A DNA stretch of 64,000 nucleotides. Source: Streptomyces werraensis. Lineage in GTDB: Bacteria; Actinomycetota; Actinomycetes; Streptomycetales; Streptomycetaceae. This document shows positions 1 to 7,674 of this stretch, piece after piece. The first letter of the stretch is position 1; every line of letters starts with the position of its first letter. Under the pieces are notes generated by a model. That model was not told the DNA's origin and did not search any database. It saw nothing but the letters and a program-made list of their open reading frames with translations. The DNA is taken from the NCBI GenBank assembly GCA_014656175.1, contig BNBX01000009.1, forward strand, positions 186,001 to 250,000. The letters are read 5' to 3'. Position numbers and translations under genes: made by a program.

Positions 1-1
1 G

Positions 2-560
2 GAGGCCTGCGGGCTCGCGCTGCCGCTGGCGGTGGTCTGCGCGGGCCGGGACGACGGCCGGGGCCACACCTCGGCCGGGCCGGACGATGTGCGTCCGATT
101 TCCGCTCCCGGGAGAGACGCCCCCGGGAAACACGCCCCGGAGGACGAGGACATCCCGGTGAGGGCGCCGGTGGCGGACGAGGCGCCGCCGGGCGCAGCAT
201 GTGCCGACCGCCCTGCGCTGTGGCCCCGCCCTGTCCTCGCCCGACGGCGTGGAGGCGCGGACGTGCGTGGTGGTGCGGGGAGAGGACGTGTGGGCGCGGA
301 CGTACTACCGCAACACCACCGGCGCCCTCCTCGACGCGGCCCTGTCCCTGCTCGGACCGGAACGGGCACAGCGTGCGGAACCGGTGCGTGCCGGGGCCGG
401 GGACGGCCCGTCCCTGTGCGAGACGCCACGCGTGCGCCTGAAGGGTGAGCCCCTGCGGCACACGGCGGTCGCGGAGTTCGCCGTCCACACGAGCGGTGCG
501 GAGGTGGGGCGGCTGCTGCCGCGGGCCGGGAGCAACCCCGCGCCGGGAAGGGAGCGGTGA
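2..560 (+). pseudogene. 3' part of a secreted-protein gene with an apparent frameshift
   Basis: The gene enters from outside the window. One frame reads well from base 2 to about base 195 (hydrophobic ALPLAVVCAGR, then a Pro/Asp/Ala-rich stretch). From about base 196 good codon use moves to the next frame, which runs to a TGA at 558-560 and gives a Cys-containing domain (LRCGPAL, ARTCVVVRG, WARTYYRN, SLCETPR). The two halves look like one exported protein: hydrophobic leader, disordered linker, small disulfide domain. A separate gene from GTG 201 is possible, but no good ribosome site precedes it. I cannot tell a real mutation from a sequencing error. Function unknown. Confidence 0.45.
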
Positions 561-660
561 GGCGCGCACGTGCCTGTGCCGGCGCCCCGGGGAGGCCGGG
601 TGCCGGAGATCCGGAGCGGCCGGCGGCGGAAGTCCGTAGGGAGGGCACGCCGCGGGCACG

Positions 661-810
661 TAAAGACCCGGTTGCTGGCGACGGGGGATGCACCAGCAAC
701 CGGGCTACTGGAACGGTAACAAGAGATCGGCGGTAAGCAAATTCGATCTCGGCGTTTCCGGTCACCGACTGGCTTGTCTGCAAGGGGAGTTACGCGAGCG
801 TAAGGAAATT
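661..810. other. intergenic stretch with serial hairpins
   Basis: No gene is seen between 561 and 866. The stretch holds several inverted repeats in a row: CCCGGTTGCTGG (667-678) with CCAGCAACCGGG (693-704), an AGATCG/CGATCT pair near 725-755, and a tight TTACGC-GA-GCGTAA hairpin near 790-803, before the terminator at 811-839. The first could end transcription of the left-hand gene. The series could also be a structured RNA. No known riboswitch was recognised. Confidence 0.4.
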
Positions 811-839
811 TGTCCCGGGCGGTTCGGCCGCCCGGGACA
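811..839 (-). terminator. terminator of the DUF5926 gene
   Basis: A perfect 12-bp stem, TGTCCCGGGCGG and CCGCCCGGGACA, around a TTCGG loop lies just beyond the stop codon of the leftward gene. There is no strong T tract, as is common in Streptomyces. It could act in both directions. Confidence 0.75.
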
Positions 840-866
840 CCTGCGGGAAGCCGGGTGCGAAGCGCC

Positions 867-1832
867 TCAGCTCAGCGTGACCTGACGGTTCGTCAGACCG
901 CCGCGCGCCCGGCGCTCGTCCGCGGTGAGCGGGGCGTCGGCCGCCAGCGCGGCGGCGAGCCGCTCGGCGAACTCGGCGGCCGGCTTCTCCACGTCTTCCG
1001 CGCGGACCTCGCTCGGCAGGTCCCAGACCGGCACGGTGAGCCCGTGAGCGCGGAAGGAGCCGACCAGACGGGTGCCCTCGCCGAGGGAGGAGCCGCCTGC
1101 CGCGTGCAGCCGCGCGAGAGCGTCCAGAAGCTGCTCCTCCGGGTGCGGCATGACCCAGCGCAGGTGGTTCTTCTCGGGCGTCTCGCACCAGTACGCGGAG
1201 TCCACGCCCGTCAGCTTCACGGTCGGGATCGCCGCCGCGTTCGCCCGCTCCAGGGAGGCGGTGACGTCCGGGGTGGCGTTCTCCGGGTCCGGCACCCAGA
1301 ACTCGAACCCGTCGTGCACGACCGGCTCGAAAGGACCCTTCGGGTCGAGCAGGTCCTGCAGCCGGGGGCCGTCGGCGGGCGCGCGGCGGGCCTGCACCGG
1401 GGTGCCCGGATCGGCGGTCAGCGCGCGCTGCAGCGTGTCGGCGAGGTCACGGCTGATGTCGCCGGAGGGGGTGTCGTTCTGCAGGCCGAGCAGCACGGAG
1501 CCGTCGTCGCGTCGCAGCGCCGGCCAGGCCATCGGCAGCACCGTGGCCAGGGTGACGGACGGGACGCCCTCGGGCAGGCCGTCCTTCAGGGTCAGCTCGA
1601 CGGTCGCGGCGGGCACCAGCTCGCGCAGCGCCACCCAGTCGCACTCGCCCGGAAGGCCCTCGAACGGGCGGTGCACCAGCTCGGTCACCGCCTGGGCGGC
1701 GGCGCGGCCGTGGCACGCCTTGTAGCGGCGGCCGCTGCCGCAGGGGCAGGGTTCGCGGGCGCCGACGACCGGGATCTGCCCGTCCGTGAGCTGCGGGCGC
1801 TTGGCCTTCGTCTGGGGTCGCTTCTTGGCCAT
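867..1832 (-). CDS. DUF5926 family protein with SEC-C zinc motif
   Basis: A 321-residue cytoplasmic protein. It opens with a Lys/Arg-rich tail (MAKKRPQTKAKRPQ), then a SEC-C metal-binding motif near residues 28-42 (PCPCGSGRRYKACHG), then a long domain without recognisable catalytic residues (DUF5926, typical of actinobacteria). SEC-C motifs bind zinc and are found on SecA and many nucleic-acid-associated proteins, but the role of this family is unknown. The ATG at 1832 is chosen because GGGAGA precedes it at good distance and the SEC-C region starts soon after; an open frame further upstream lacks family features. It has its own terminator at 811-839. Confidence 0.9.
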   Translation of the reverse strand: MAKKRPQTKAKRPQLTDGQIPVVGAREPCPCGSGRRYKACHGRAAAQAVTELVHRPFEGLPGECDWVALRELVPAATVELTLKDGLPEGVPSVTLATVLPMAWPALRRDDGSVLLGLQNDTPSGDISRDLADTLQRALTADPGTPVQARRAPADGPRLQDLLDPKGPFEPVVHDGFEFWVPDPENATPDVTASLERANAAAIPTVKLTGVDSAYWCETPEKNHLRWVMPHPEEQLLDALARLHAAGGSSLGEGTRLVGSFRAHGLTVPVWDLPSEVRAEDVEKPAAEFAERLAAALAADAPLTADERRARGGLTNRQVTLS

Positions 1833-2044
1833 CGTGGGTGTCTCCCGGTTACGGCTCGACTCGTACGGCGCGAGCCTAGCCGTTCGCGCCACGGCCGACG
1901 GGAACCTGTGGACGACGGGGTGGTCCGTGGAGAACCGGGGCGCGTCGGCGTGATCCCTTCGGAAGCGTCCGACCCGGCCGCCGTCGGAATGCGACCCGGC
2001 CGGGTCGGCACCCCGTCCCGGCCGCCGCGCGTCGTCCCAGGTCG

Positions 2045-2602
2045 TCAGTCCAGGTCGTCGAAGACGTCCGCGAAGTCCAGGCCCGTGAGGCGCGCGACCG
2101 GCGGGGCGGTCACCCGTGCCGCGAAGTCCTCGCGGCGGTGGCAGCTCACGGCGTCCGGGTCGTGCACGTCCTCGTGGACGACGACCCACACCGTGACCTC
2201 GCCGGGCACCTCGTCGCGCACGCCCCAGTCGTCGGAGAGCGCGGAGATGATGTTGAGCCCGCGGCCGCCGTGCGCGGTGACCGACGGGGTGGCAGGCGCT
2301 GGGCGGGTCGGGCCGCCCCCGTCGGTGACCTCGACGACGAGCCGGCCGCGCGGGTCCACCCGCCAGGCCGCACGCACGTCGCCGTCGCCCGCCAGGCTGT
2401 CGCCCAGGGGCCGGCCGTGTTTGCACGCGTTGCTCAACAGCTCGGAAAGGATCAGTACGGCATCGTCGATGACCGATTCCGGGACGCCTCCGTCGCGCAG
2501 TTGCGCGCGCATCCGGCGCCTCGCCTTCCCCACGCCCGCAGGGCCATGGGGCACGGCCATGCTCGACGACGTGGGCACCTCCTGTGCCACCACCAACGCC
2601 AC
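2045..2602 (-). CDS. ATP-binding protein, RsbW/anti-sigma-like HATPase
   Basis: A 185-residue single-domain GHKL ATPase like the many RsbW-type proteins of Streptomyces. Visible are an N-box (ELLSNACKHG), a G1-like box (VTDGGGP) and a G2 box (GGRGLNII) followed by DDWGV. It lacks a histidine kinase dimerisation domain. Members of this class act as serine kinases or anti-sigma switches on STAS proteins and alternative sigma factors; no partner is adjacent here. The start is the GTG at 2602, preceded by AAGGAGG. An alternative ATG lies 17 codons downstream. Confidence 0.88.
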   Translation of the reverse strand: MALVVAQEVPTSSSMAVPHGPAGVGKARRRMRAQLRDGGVPESVIDDAVLILSELLSNACKHGRPLGDSLAGDGDVRAAWRVDPRGRLVVEVTDGGGPTRPAPATPSVTAHGGRGLNIISALSDDWGVRDEVPGEVTVWVVVHEDVHDPDAVSCHRREDFAARVTAPPVARLTGLDFADVFDDLD

Positions 2603-2943
2603 CCCCGAGACCTCCTTCGCCCCACGCCACGGTGTGGATGCCCCATCGGCCTGAACCGGAAACCGGCCGATCCGTGCGCGGTGACGCACTCGGAACGATC
2701 GAACACGCACCGAACGCGCCGGAGCACTCCCCGTAGTCGCATGGCTGGATTTCGTCGATGTGGCCGAGATATGAGGATGTGGGTGACCGGTCCCGTGGGT
2801 CAAGGGGTGGGTGGTAACCAGTGGGACACACGGGACGGATGTGACGACCGAGGCGGGGTCCCGGGCGCGCCTCCCGGCCCGTACGCCGGGGCCGGCCCGC
2901 CGCACCGGTCCGCTCCGGTCGGCGTCCCTGTCGGCCGTGCGGC
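2603..2943. other. intergenic region without a gene
   Basis: About 340 bases between two leftward genes. It must hold the promoter of the ATPase gene and the end of the glycerophosphodiesterase transcript. No convincing ORF, tRNA or strong hairpin was seen. Confidence 0.5.
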
Positions 2944-3774
2944 TCAGCGCCCGAGCCGGTCGAGCACCGCGCGCGGCCGGTTGGTGATGATGGCGTCCAC
3001 GCCGAGGCTCACGCACAGGTCGACGTCCGCCGGCTCGTTGACCGTCCAGACGTGCACCTGGCGCCCGGTCCGCTTCAGGCGCTCGATGTAGGCGGGGTGG
3101 CTGCGCAGGATGCGGATCGACGGGCCCGCGATGTCCGCGCCCTCGGGCAGCCGCCCGTCGCGCAGTCGCGGTGTGACGAACTGCATGAGGTAGACCGTCG
3201 GCAGCGTCGGGGAGGCGGCCCGTACGCGGTGCAGGGAGCGAGCGGAGAAGCTCATCACGCGTACCGGCGAGTCCTCGCGGGAGGCGGGCGCGTCGAGGCC
3301 GAACCGCTTGAGCAGCACCAGCAGCCGTTCCTCGACCTGCCCCGCCCAGCGTGTCGGGTGCTTGGTCTCGATCGCCAGCTCGACCCGGCGTCCGGCGTCG
3401 GCGACGAGCTCCAGCAGCCGCTCCAGGGTGAGGACGGAGGTGGCCTCGCGGTCCTCCGGGCGGTGCTCCCAGTCGGGCTCCTCGACACGGGGTCCGCCGG
3501 CCGCGTCCCGGGTCTTCCACGAGCCGAAGTCGAGGGCGGCGAGGTCGGACAGCTCCAGCGCCGACACAGCGCCGCGCCCGTTCGACGTACGGTTGACGCG
3601 ACGGTCGTGTACACACACCAGGTGTCCGTCGGCGGTGAGGCGTACGTCGCATTCGAGTGCGTCCGCGCCGTCCTCGATCGCCTTGCGGTACGCGGCCAGG
3701 GTGTGCTCGGGGGCGTCCTCGGACGCCCCGCGGTGCGCGACGACTCGGGTCAGGTGCTGACGTGCGTGGGTCAC
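2944..3774 (-). CDS. glycerophosphodiester phosphodiesterase
   Basis: A 276-residue enzyme expected to hydrolyse glycerophosphodiesters to glycerol-3-phosphate and an alcohol. Family residues are clear: the N-terminal HRG (VVAHRGAS) with PEHTLAAY, the metal ligands E-x-D in ALECDVRLT, the second histidine in VCVHDRRVNRTSNG, IETKHP in mid-protein, and the C-terminal WTVNEPAD and ITNRP motifs. No signal peptide is seen, so it is probably cytoplasmic (UgpQ-like). The GTG at 3774 was chosen because the conserved domain begins about ten residues later; its ribosome site is weak. It diverges from the protease gene, sharing a roughly 290-bp promoter region. Confidence 0.92.
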   Translation of the reverse strand: MTHARQHLTRVVAHRGASEDAPEHTLAAYRKAIEDGADALECDVRLTADGHLVCVHDRRVNRTSNGRGAVSALELSDLAALDFGSWKTRDAAGGPRVEEPDWEHRPEDREATSVLTLERLLELVADAGRRVELAIETKHPTRWAGQVEERLLVLLKRFGLDAPASREDSPVRVMSFSARSLHRVRAASPTLPTVYLMQFVTPRLRDGRLPEGADIAGPSIRILRSHPAYIERLKRTGRQVHVWTVNEPADVDLCVSLGVDAIITNRPRAVLDRLGR

Positions 3775-4067
3775 CGCGTCATGGTGCCACCGCTCGCCGG
3801 ACGACGGGCGGGCGGTGTGGCGTGATCGGTACGGCAGTCCGGTCGGAGCCATCGAGTGGCGCACCTTATGTGAGTAATGCCCTATATAAAGAATGACCCC
3901 GGACGCACAGGAACGGCTTACGGTGCCCTGACGGCGTGTGGGAAAAGCTGACGTCATACAAAGAGACGTGCACAGCTGCATCTGCATCGCGCCGGGCGCC
4001 AGGCGCGCGTGACATGCGGGCCCGAGTGCGACCCAGACCGAACAGCCGTGGATCGAGGAGAGAAGCT

Positions 4068-5498
4068 GTGAGCACCGAGAACGAGGGCAGCGCGGTACCC
4101 CCGGCCCCGTCGGCTCCGCCGCCCCCGGCGGATGCTCCCGCTGCTTCCGCACCCCAGGGCGCACACCCTGGGGCGGCTTCGGCGGCCGGCGACCCCTATG
4201 GCCCTCCGGCCTCCCAGGCCCACCACGACGCGGGCGAGTCCGCGTCCGTCCCCGACCCCTCCTGGCCGCCGCCCCCTCCGCCGTCCACCCCGGCGTACGG
4301 CGGTCACGGCGGCGCGGGACACGGGGGTGGCGGCTGGGGCGCAGGCTGGGGCGCCACCCACCAGCAGCCCGCGCCGAAGAACGGCCGCGGGCGCGGCGGG
4401 CTCGTCGCCGCGGTCCTGGTGGCCGCGCTGGCCGCGGGCGGCCTGGGCGGCGGCCTCGGTTACACGCTCGCCCGGGAGAACGACAGCGGCAGCTCGACGA
4501 CCGTGTCGGCGGGCACCACCGGCGGCAACGTCAAGCGCGACCCGGGCACGGTCGCCGCGGTCGCCGCGTCGGCGCTGCCCAGCACGGTCACCATCGAGGC
4601 GGCGAGCAGCAGCGGCGAGGGCGGCACGGGCACCGGCTTCGTCTTCGACAAGCAGGGCCACATCGTCACCAACAACCACGTGGTGGCGGACGCCGTCGAC
4701 GGCGGCAACCTCTCCGCGACGTTCCCCGACGGCAAGAAGTACGAGGCCGAGGTCGTCGGCAACGCGCAGGGGTACGACGTCGCCGTCATCAAGCTGAAGA
4801 ACGCGCCGTCGGACCTCAAGCCGCTCGCCCTGGGCAACTCCGACGACGTGGCGGTCGGCGACTCGACCATCGCCATCGGCGCGCCCTTCGGCCTGTCCAA
4901 CACGGTGACGACCGGCATCATCAGCGCGAAGAACCGCCCGGTCGCCTCCAGCGACGGCAGCGGCAGCAAAGCCTCGTACATGAGCGCCCTGCAGACCGAC
5001 GCGTCGATCAACCCGGGCAACTCCGGCGGCCCGCTGCTGGACGCTCAGGGCAACGTGATCGGCATCAACTCCGCGATCCAGTCGACCAGCAACGGCGGCT
5101 TCGGCACGGGCCAGGCCGGCTCGATCGGCCTCGGCTTCGCCATCCCGATCAACCAGGCCAAGTACGTGGCCCAGGAGCTGATCAGGACCGGCAAGCCGGT
5201 GTACGCCAAGATCGGCGCGTCCGTCTCCCTGGAGGACACCACCGGCGGCGCGAAGATCACCGAGCAGGGCGTGGGCGGCGCCGAGCCCGTCGACCCGGGC
5301 GGCCCCGCGGACAAGGCCGGCCTGAAGCCGGGCGACGTCATCACCAAGCTGGACGACCGGGTCATCGACTCCGGCCCCACGCTGATCGGCGAGATCTGGA
5401 CGCACAAGCCCGGCGACGAGGTCACGATCACCTACGAACGCGGCGGCAAGGAGCGCACCACGGAACTCACCCTGGGCTCCCGCGTGGGCGACAGCTGA
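4068..5498 (+). CDS. membrane-anchored HtrA/DegP-like serine protease (S1C) with PDZ domain
   Basis: A 476-residue protein. The first ~105 residues are Pro/Ala/Gly-rich and cytoplasmic, followed by one membrane segment at about 110-132 (VAAVLVAALAAGG). Outside lies a trypsin-like domain with the catalytic triad visible as His in TNNHVV (~202), Asp in YDVAVIKL (~238) and Ser in NPGNSGGPL (~318), then a C-terminal PDZ domain (~385-470, KAGLKPGDVI). Such proteases degrade or refold damaged exported proteins. The GTG at 4068 has GGAG a few bases upstream; the open frame before it is unlike protein. Monocistronic: tRNA-Ser follows 65 bases downstream. Confidence 0.95.
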   Translation: MSTENEGSAVPPAPSAPPPPADAPAASAPQGAHPGAASAAGDPYGPPASQAHHDAGESASVPDPSWPPPPPPSTPAYGGHGGAGHGGGGWGAGWGATHQQPAPKNGRGRGGLVAAVLVAALAAGGLGGGLGYTLARENDSGSSTTVSAGTTGGNVKRDPGTVAAVAASALPSTVTIEAASSSGEGGTGTGFVFDKQGHIVTNNHVVADAVDGGNLSATFPDGKKYEAEVVGNAQGYDVAVIKLKNAPSDLKPLALGNSDDVAVGDSTIAIGAPFGLSNTVTTGIISAKNRPVASSDGSGSKASYMSALQTDASINPGNSGGPLLDAQGNVIGINSAIQSTSNGGFGTGQAGSIGLGFAIPINQAKYVAQELIRTGKPVYAKIGASVSLEDTTGGAKITEQGVGGAEPVDPGGPADKAGLKPGDVITKLDDRVIDSGPTLIGEIWTHKPGDEVTITYERGGKERTTELTLGSRVGDS

Positions 5499-5562
5499 CC
5501 CCACCCGCCACCCCCGAACCCGTTACCCTTGTCCCCGCGCCGCCGATCACCGGCCGGCGCGG

Positions 5563-5649
5563 GGAGGCGTGCCCGAGCGGCCTAAGGGAACGGTCTTGAA
5601 AACCGTCGTGGCAGCGATGTCACCGTGGGTTCAAATCCCACCGCCTCCG
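5563..5649 (+). tRNA. tRNA-Ser(UGA), integration target of the AICE
   Basis: An 87-nt type II tRNA. The acceptor stem GGAGGCG pairs with CGCCTCC at 5642-5648, discriminator G5649. The anticodon loop CTTGAAA gives anticodon TGA (reads UCA/UCG), and a long variable arm follows. The T-loop GGTTCAAATCC is intact and CCA is not encoded. From 5592 onward the gene sequence is the attL repeat, so the 3' two-thirds of this working tRNA was supplied by the integrated element, which restores the gene exactly. Confidence 0.95.
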
Positions 5650-5651
5650 CG
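5592..5651 (+). repeat. attL, left 60-bp attachment repeat
   Basis: It starts GGTCTTGAAAACCG at the anticodon arm of tRNA-Ser(UGA) and ends CCGCCTCCGCG two bases past the tRNA. It is identical base for base to 19937-19996. The crossover must lie within this segment. Confidence 0.95.
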
Positions 5652-5668
5652 CTGAGAGCAGTGAAAAC

Positions 5669-5704
5669 GGCCCCTGACCTGGGTAGTTGGTCGGGGGCCT
5701 TTCT
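5669..5704 (+). terminator. element-borne terminator of the tRNA-Ser
   Basis: GGCCCCTGACC (5669-5679) pairs with GGTCGGGGGCC (5689-5699), followed by TTTCT. It lies inside the element but closely resembles the original chromosomal tRNA terminator now found beyond attR at 20008-20050. Confidence 0.8.
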
Positions 5705-5794
5705 CATGCCCGGACTCCGTGGCTGCCCGGTGTTCCCCGCGGTTTCCCGCTCGATCGGGCACGGAAGGGGCACGGAGGGGGCACGCGCGGACGG

Positions 5795-6550
5795 CTATCG
5801 GGAGATCGGAATCTCGTAGACGATCTCGCAGAGTGCGGCGGGCACGACGATGTCCGCGGTCTCGACGGGCCGCCCCTGGTCGCTGTAGTACGTCCGCCGG
5901 ATGTGCGTGACGAGGGCGCCCTTCTGGATGCCAAGGAGTGAAGCCTCCTCGGTGGTCGCCTGCCTCGGCTCCGGCTGCTCCACGGCGTGGCTGACGGTGA
6001 TGCCGATCTCCGCCATGCGGTTCACGACCCCTGCCCCGGCGTGGGGCCCTCCCTCGGGGAGGACGACGAGTGTGCCGGCGGTGAGGTCGTACGGCTCCCA
6101 GCTCGTCGACAGCTGCACGGGCCGGCCGTCGGCGAGGAACTCGTACGCGGTGCGGACGCACAGCTCACCTTCGGCGATACCGAGACGGGTGGCGATCTCG
6201 GCCGGTGCCGGAACCTTGGCCTCGGTCCGGCTTTCCCAGTCCCCTTGCCTGCCTACGGCCTTCATGTCCGCGCGGAACGGGGAGCCGCTGGGCTGCTCAC
6301 GCGCCGACGACCGGACCACGCGCACCCGCTGGCGCGGCTCGGCGACGTAGGTGCCGGAACCGGCGCGGCCCTCCAACACACCTTGGGAGATCAGCAACTC
6401 CTGTGCCCGGCGCACCACGTTGTCGCCGACGCCGTACTCCTGGCCGATCTGGGCGCGGGAGGGCAGTCGGTCCCCCGGCTCCCATTCGTGCTCCGCGATC
6501 CGCCGCCGAAGCTCGTCGGCGATGCGGAGATAGGGCGGCTGCTCAGGCAT
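5795..6550 (-). CDS. GntR family (HutC/UTRA-type) transcriptional regulator, left cargo
   Basis: A 251-residue regulator. The N-terminal winged helix is plain (YLRIADELRRRIAEHEW, then LPSRAQIGQEYGV, then GSGTYV) over residues 5-75. A UTRA effector-binding domain follows (~95-245, VRTAYEFLADGRPVQLSTS, then HIRRTYYSDQGRPVETADI). The effector is unknown. It is divergent from a run of small genes beginning at 6631. The 80-bp gap contains two 12-bp palindromes (6560-6571 and 6579-6590), which suit a GntR dimer pair and suggest autoregulation and control of the rightward cluster. Its stop lies 143 bases from attL. It is distinct from the KorSA-like regulator at 12718. Confidence 0.92.
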   Translation of the reverse strand: MPEQPPYLRIADELRRRIAEHEWEPGDRLPSRAQIGQEYGVGDNVVRRAQELLISQGVLEGRAGSGTYVAEPRQRVRVVRSSAREQPSGSPFRADMKAVGRQGDWESRTEAKVPAPAEIATRLGIAEGELCVRTAYEFLADGRPVQLSTSWEPYDLTAGTLVVLPEGGPHAGAGVVNRMAEIGITVSHAVEQPEPRQATTEEASLLGIQKGALVTHIRRTYYSDQGRPVETADIVVPAALCEIVYEIPISR

Positions 6551-6559
6551 ATGGAAAAT

Positions 6560-6590
6560 CTAGTCCACTAGCTCTAATCTAGTTAACTAG
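6560..6590. promoter_or_regulatory. probable operator: two CTAGT...ACTAG palindromes
   Basis: CTAGTCCACTAG (6560-6571) and the perfect palindrome CTAGTTAACTAG (6579-6590) have centres 19 bp apart. They lie in the divergent promoter between the GntR gene and the 6631 cluster. HutC-type GntR proteins typically bind such short palindromes. Confidence 0.7.
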
Positions 6591-6630
6591 CTTCACTCAA
6601 AGTGATCGCCGCTAACCGGAGGGCTGCCCT

Positions 6631-6915
6631 GTGCCTGCTTCGAAAGAGCGCGCGGAGGCCATCGCAGCCCGGTTATCGGCCGTCGGGCTCGCCACGCGTG
6701 TGGAGGAGCGCGACGACTGCACGGCCATCGAGGCGGAGGTGCCGGAACCACTCTCCGCCGAGTCATGGCGGGAGGTCCTGGAAGCGGTGGCTACGGCCGA
6801 CCGCTTCGGCCTCCTCGCCACCAGTTCGAATGACCGCACCCTCTGGGCGGTCGTACGCAAACGGTCCCCGCGACGGGCGATGTCGGGGGACCGGGTCATC
6901 AGCGATAGGGGCTGA
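6631..6915 (+). CDS. hypothetical protein, first gene of the left cargo cluster
   Basis: A 94-residue soluble protein, unrecognised. It starts at a GTG with GGAGGG eight bases upstream. The sequence looks like an alpha/beta fold: an amphipathic helix (ERAEAIAARLSAVG), strands around TRVEERDDC and IEAEVPEP, a helix (ESWREVLEAVATADRFG), and a strand ending LWAVVRKR. The basic tail carries no known motif. It heads a tightly packed run (6631-8679) under the palindromic operator, with a 5-base gap to the next gene. Confidence 0.7.
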   Translation: MPASKERAEAIAARLSAVGLATRVEERDDCTAIEAEVPEPLSAESWREVLEAVATADRFGLLATSSNDRTLWAVVRKRSPRRAMSGDRVISDRG

Positions 6916-6920
6916 ATACC

Positions 6921-7205
6921 GTGCTCAATCGTATCCGCCGTACCGTCTCGCGCCTCAGGGAGCGGTACCTCTACAAGGGTCGGCACCGCCGCTCCGTAAC
7001 GCCTGTGCGGCCGGTGCCTGCCTCCCCGGAAGTCGCTTACGGCGCAGTGCTTTTACTGCGTCGGCACCGCGAGCACACGGGCGTTCTCGTGGGGGAGGAG
7101 ACGGCGCTCGTCCGCCCGTACGTACTGGCCAGTGAGGCGCGCTCGGCGGCCATGCGCGGCGCTCCCCTCCCCGGCCCTTTGTGCGCCTCGGCGGGTGACC
7201 GCTGA
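6921..7205 (+). CDS. hypothetical basic protein, left cargo cluster
   Basis: A 94-residue protein starting at GTG 6921, five bases after the previous stop, so probably translationally coupled; no separate strong ribosome site is seen. The first ~30 residues are very Arg-rich (RIRRTVSRLRERY, then KGRHRR), followed by a more hydrophobic part (AYGAVLLLRRHRE, LVRPYVLASEARS). No domain recognised. It could bind nucleic acid through the basic end, but that is only a guess. The next gene starts inside its stop codon (TGATG). Confidence 0.6.
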   Translation: MLNRIRRTVSRLRERYLYKGRHRRSVTPVRPVPASPEVAYGAVLLLRRHREHTGVLVGEETALVRPYVLASEARSAAMRGAPLPGPLCASAGDR

Positions 7206-7408
7206 TGCCCTCCCGCCAACAGCCCCACACCGCCCAACTGGGGCCCGACTCCTACCAGTCGACCTCCTGCCGGATCGGTACGCACTACGCCTGCGCGGAG
7301 TCGTCCCCCGTCACTGCACCGGTCGACGTGCCGGTGATCTATGAGGCTTGCGCCTGCTCGTGCCACACCATCGCCAAGTGCCCGGTACCGACGGAGGCGG
7401 CACGGTGA
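7205..7408 (+). CDS. small Cys-rich hypothetical protein
   Basis: A 67-residue protein whose ATG overlaps the previous TGA by one base. It has five cysteines and several histidines, with a cluster YEACACSCHTIAKCPVP near the C terminus that could bind a metal. No known zinc finger is matched with confidence. It is coupled to both neighbours (stop overlaps the next GTG), which supports its being a real gene despite its size. Confidence 0.6.
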   Translation: MPSRQQPHTAQLGPDSYQSTSCRIGTHYACAESSPVTAPVDVPVIYEACACSCHTIAKCPVPTEAAR

Positions 7409-7674
7409 GGGGAGCGGCACTCAGTGGCGCGGTGTTCTCCCCTGTCGAGATCACCTCGGCCAGCGTGCAGCGCGGTGACGTCATCCAGGTCGGGGGCCAG
7501 CAGTGCCGGGTGACTGACCTCTTCCAACTGCCCGGCGGAGCCAAACGACTCGTGTTCGACTCGGGCGAGTTGCTGACCATCCACACGGGGAGCCGGTTCA
7601 TCGCCCTACGGCTCGTGAGAGTGAGAGGCGGTGATCCCACCCATGCCCTCTCGACGCGACGCTATCGCCGATGA
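7405..7674 (+). CDS. small hypothetical protein, predicted beta-rich
   Basis: An 89-residue protein. The GTG at 7405 overlaps the previous stop (GTGA) and has GGAGGCGG upstream; an earlier in-frame ATG at 7348 lacks such a site. The middle is a series of predicted beta strands (ITSASVQRGDVIQVGGQQC, RVTDLFQLPGG, KRLVFDSGELLTIHTGSRF) resembling a small barrel. No family recognised. Its 3' end overlaps the start of the next GntR gene by 32-44 bases. Confidence 0.65.
   Translation: MRGAALSGAVFSPVEITSASVQRGDVIQVGGQQCRVTDLFQLPGGAKRLVFDSGELLTIHTGSRFIALRLVRVRGGDPTHALSTRRYRR

Noticed and set aside
661..810. Possible riboswitch (for example cyclic-di-AMP type)
   Set aside because: Hairpins are present but I could not match conserved riboswitch core sequences, and the gene that would be controlled is not placed downstream on the same strand.
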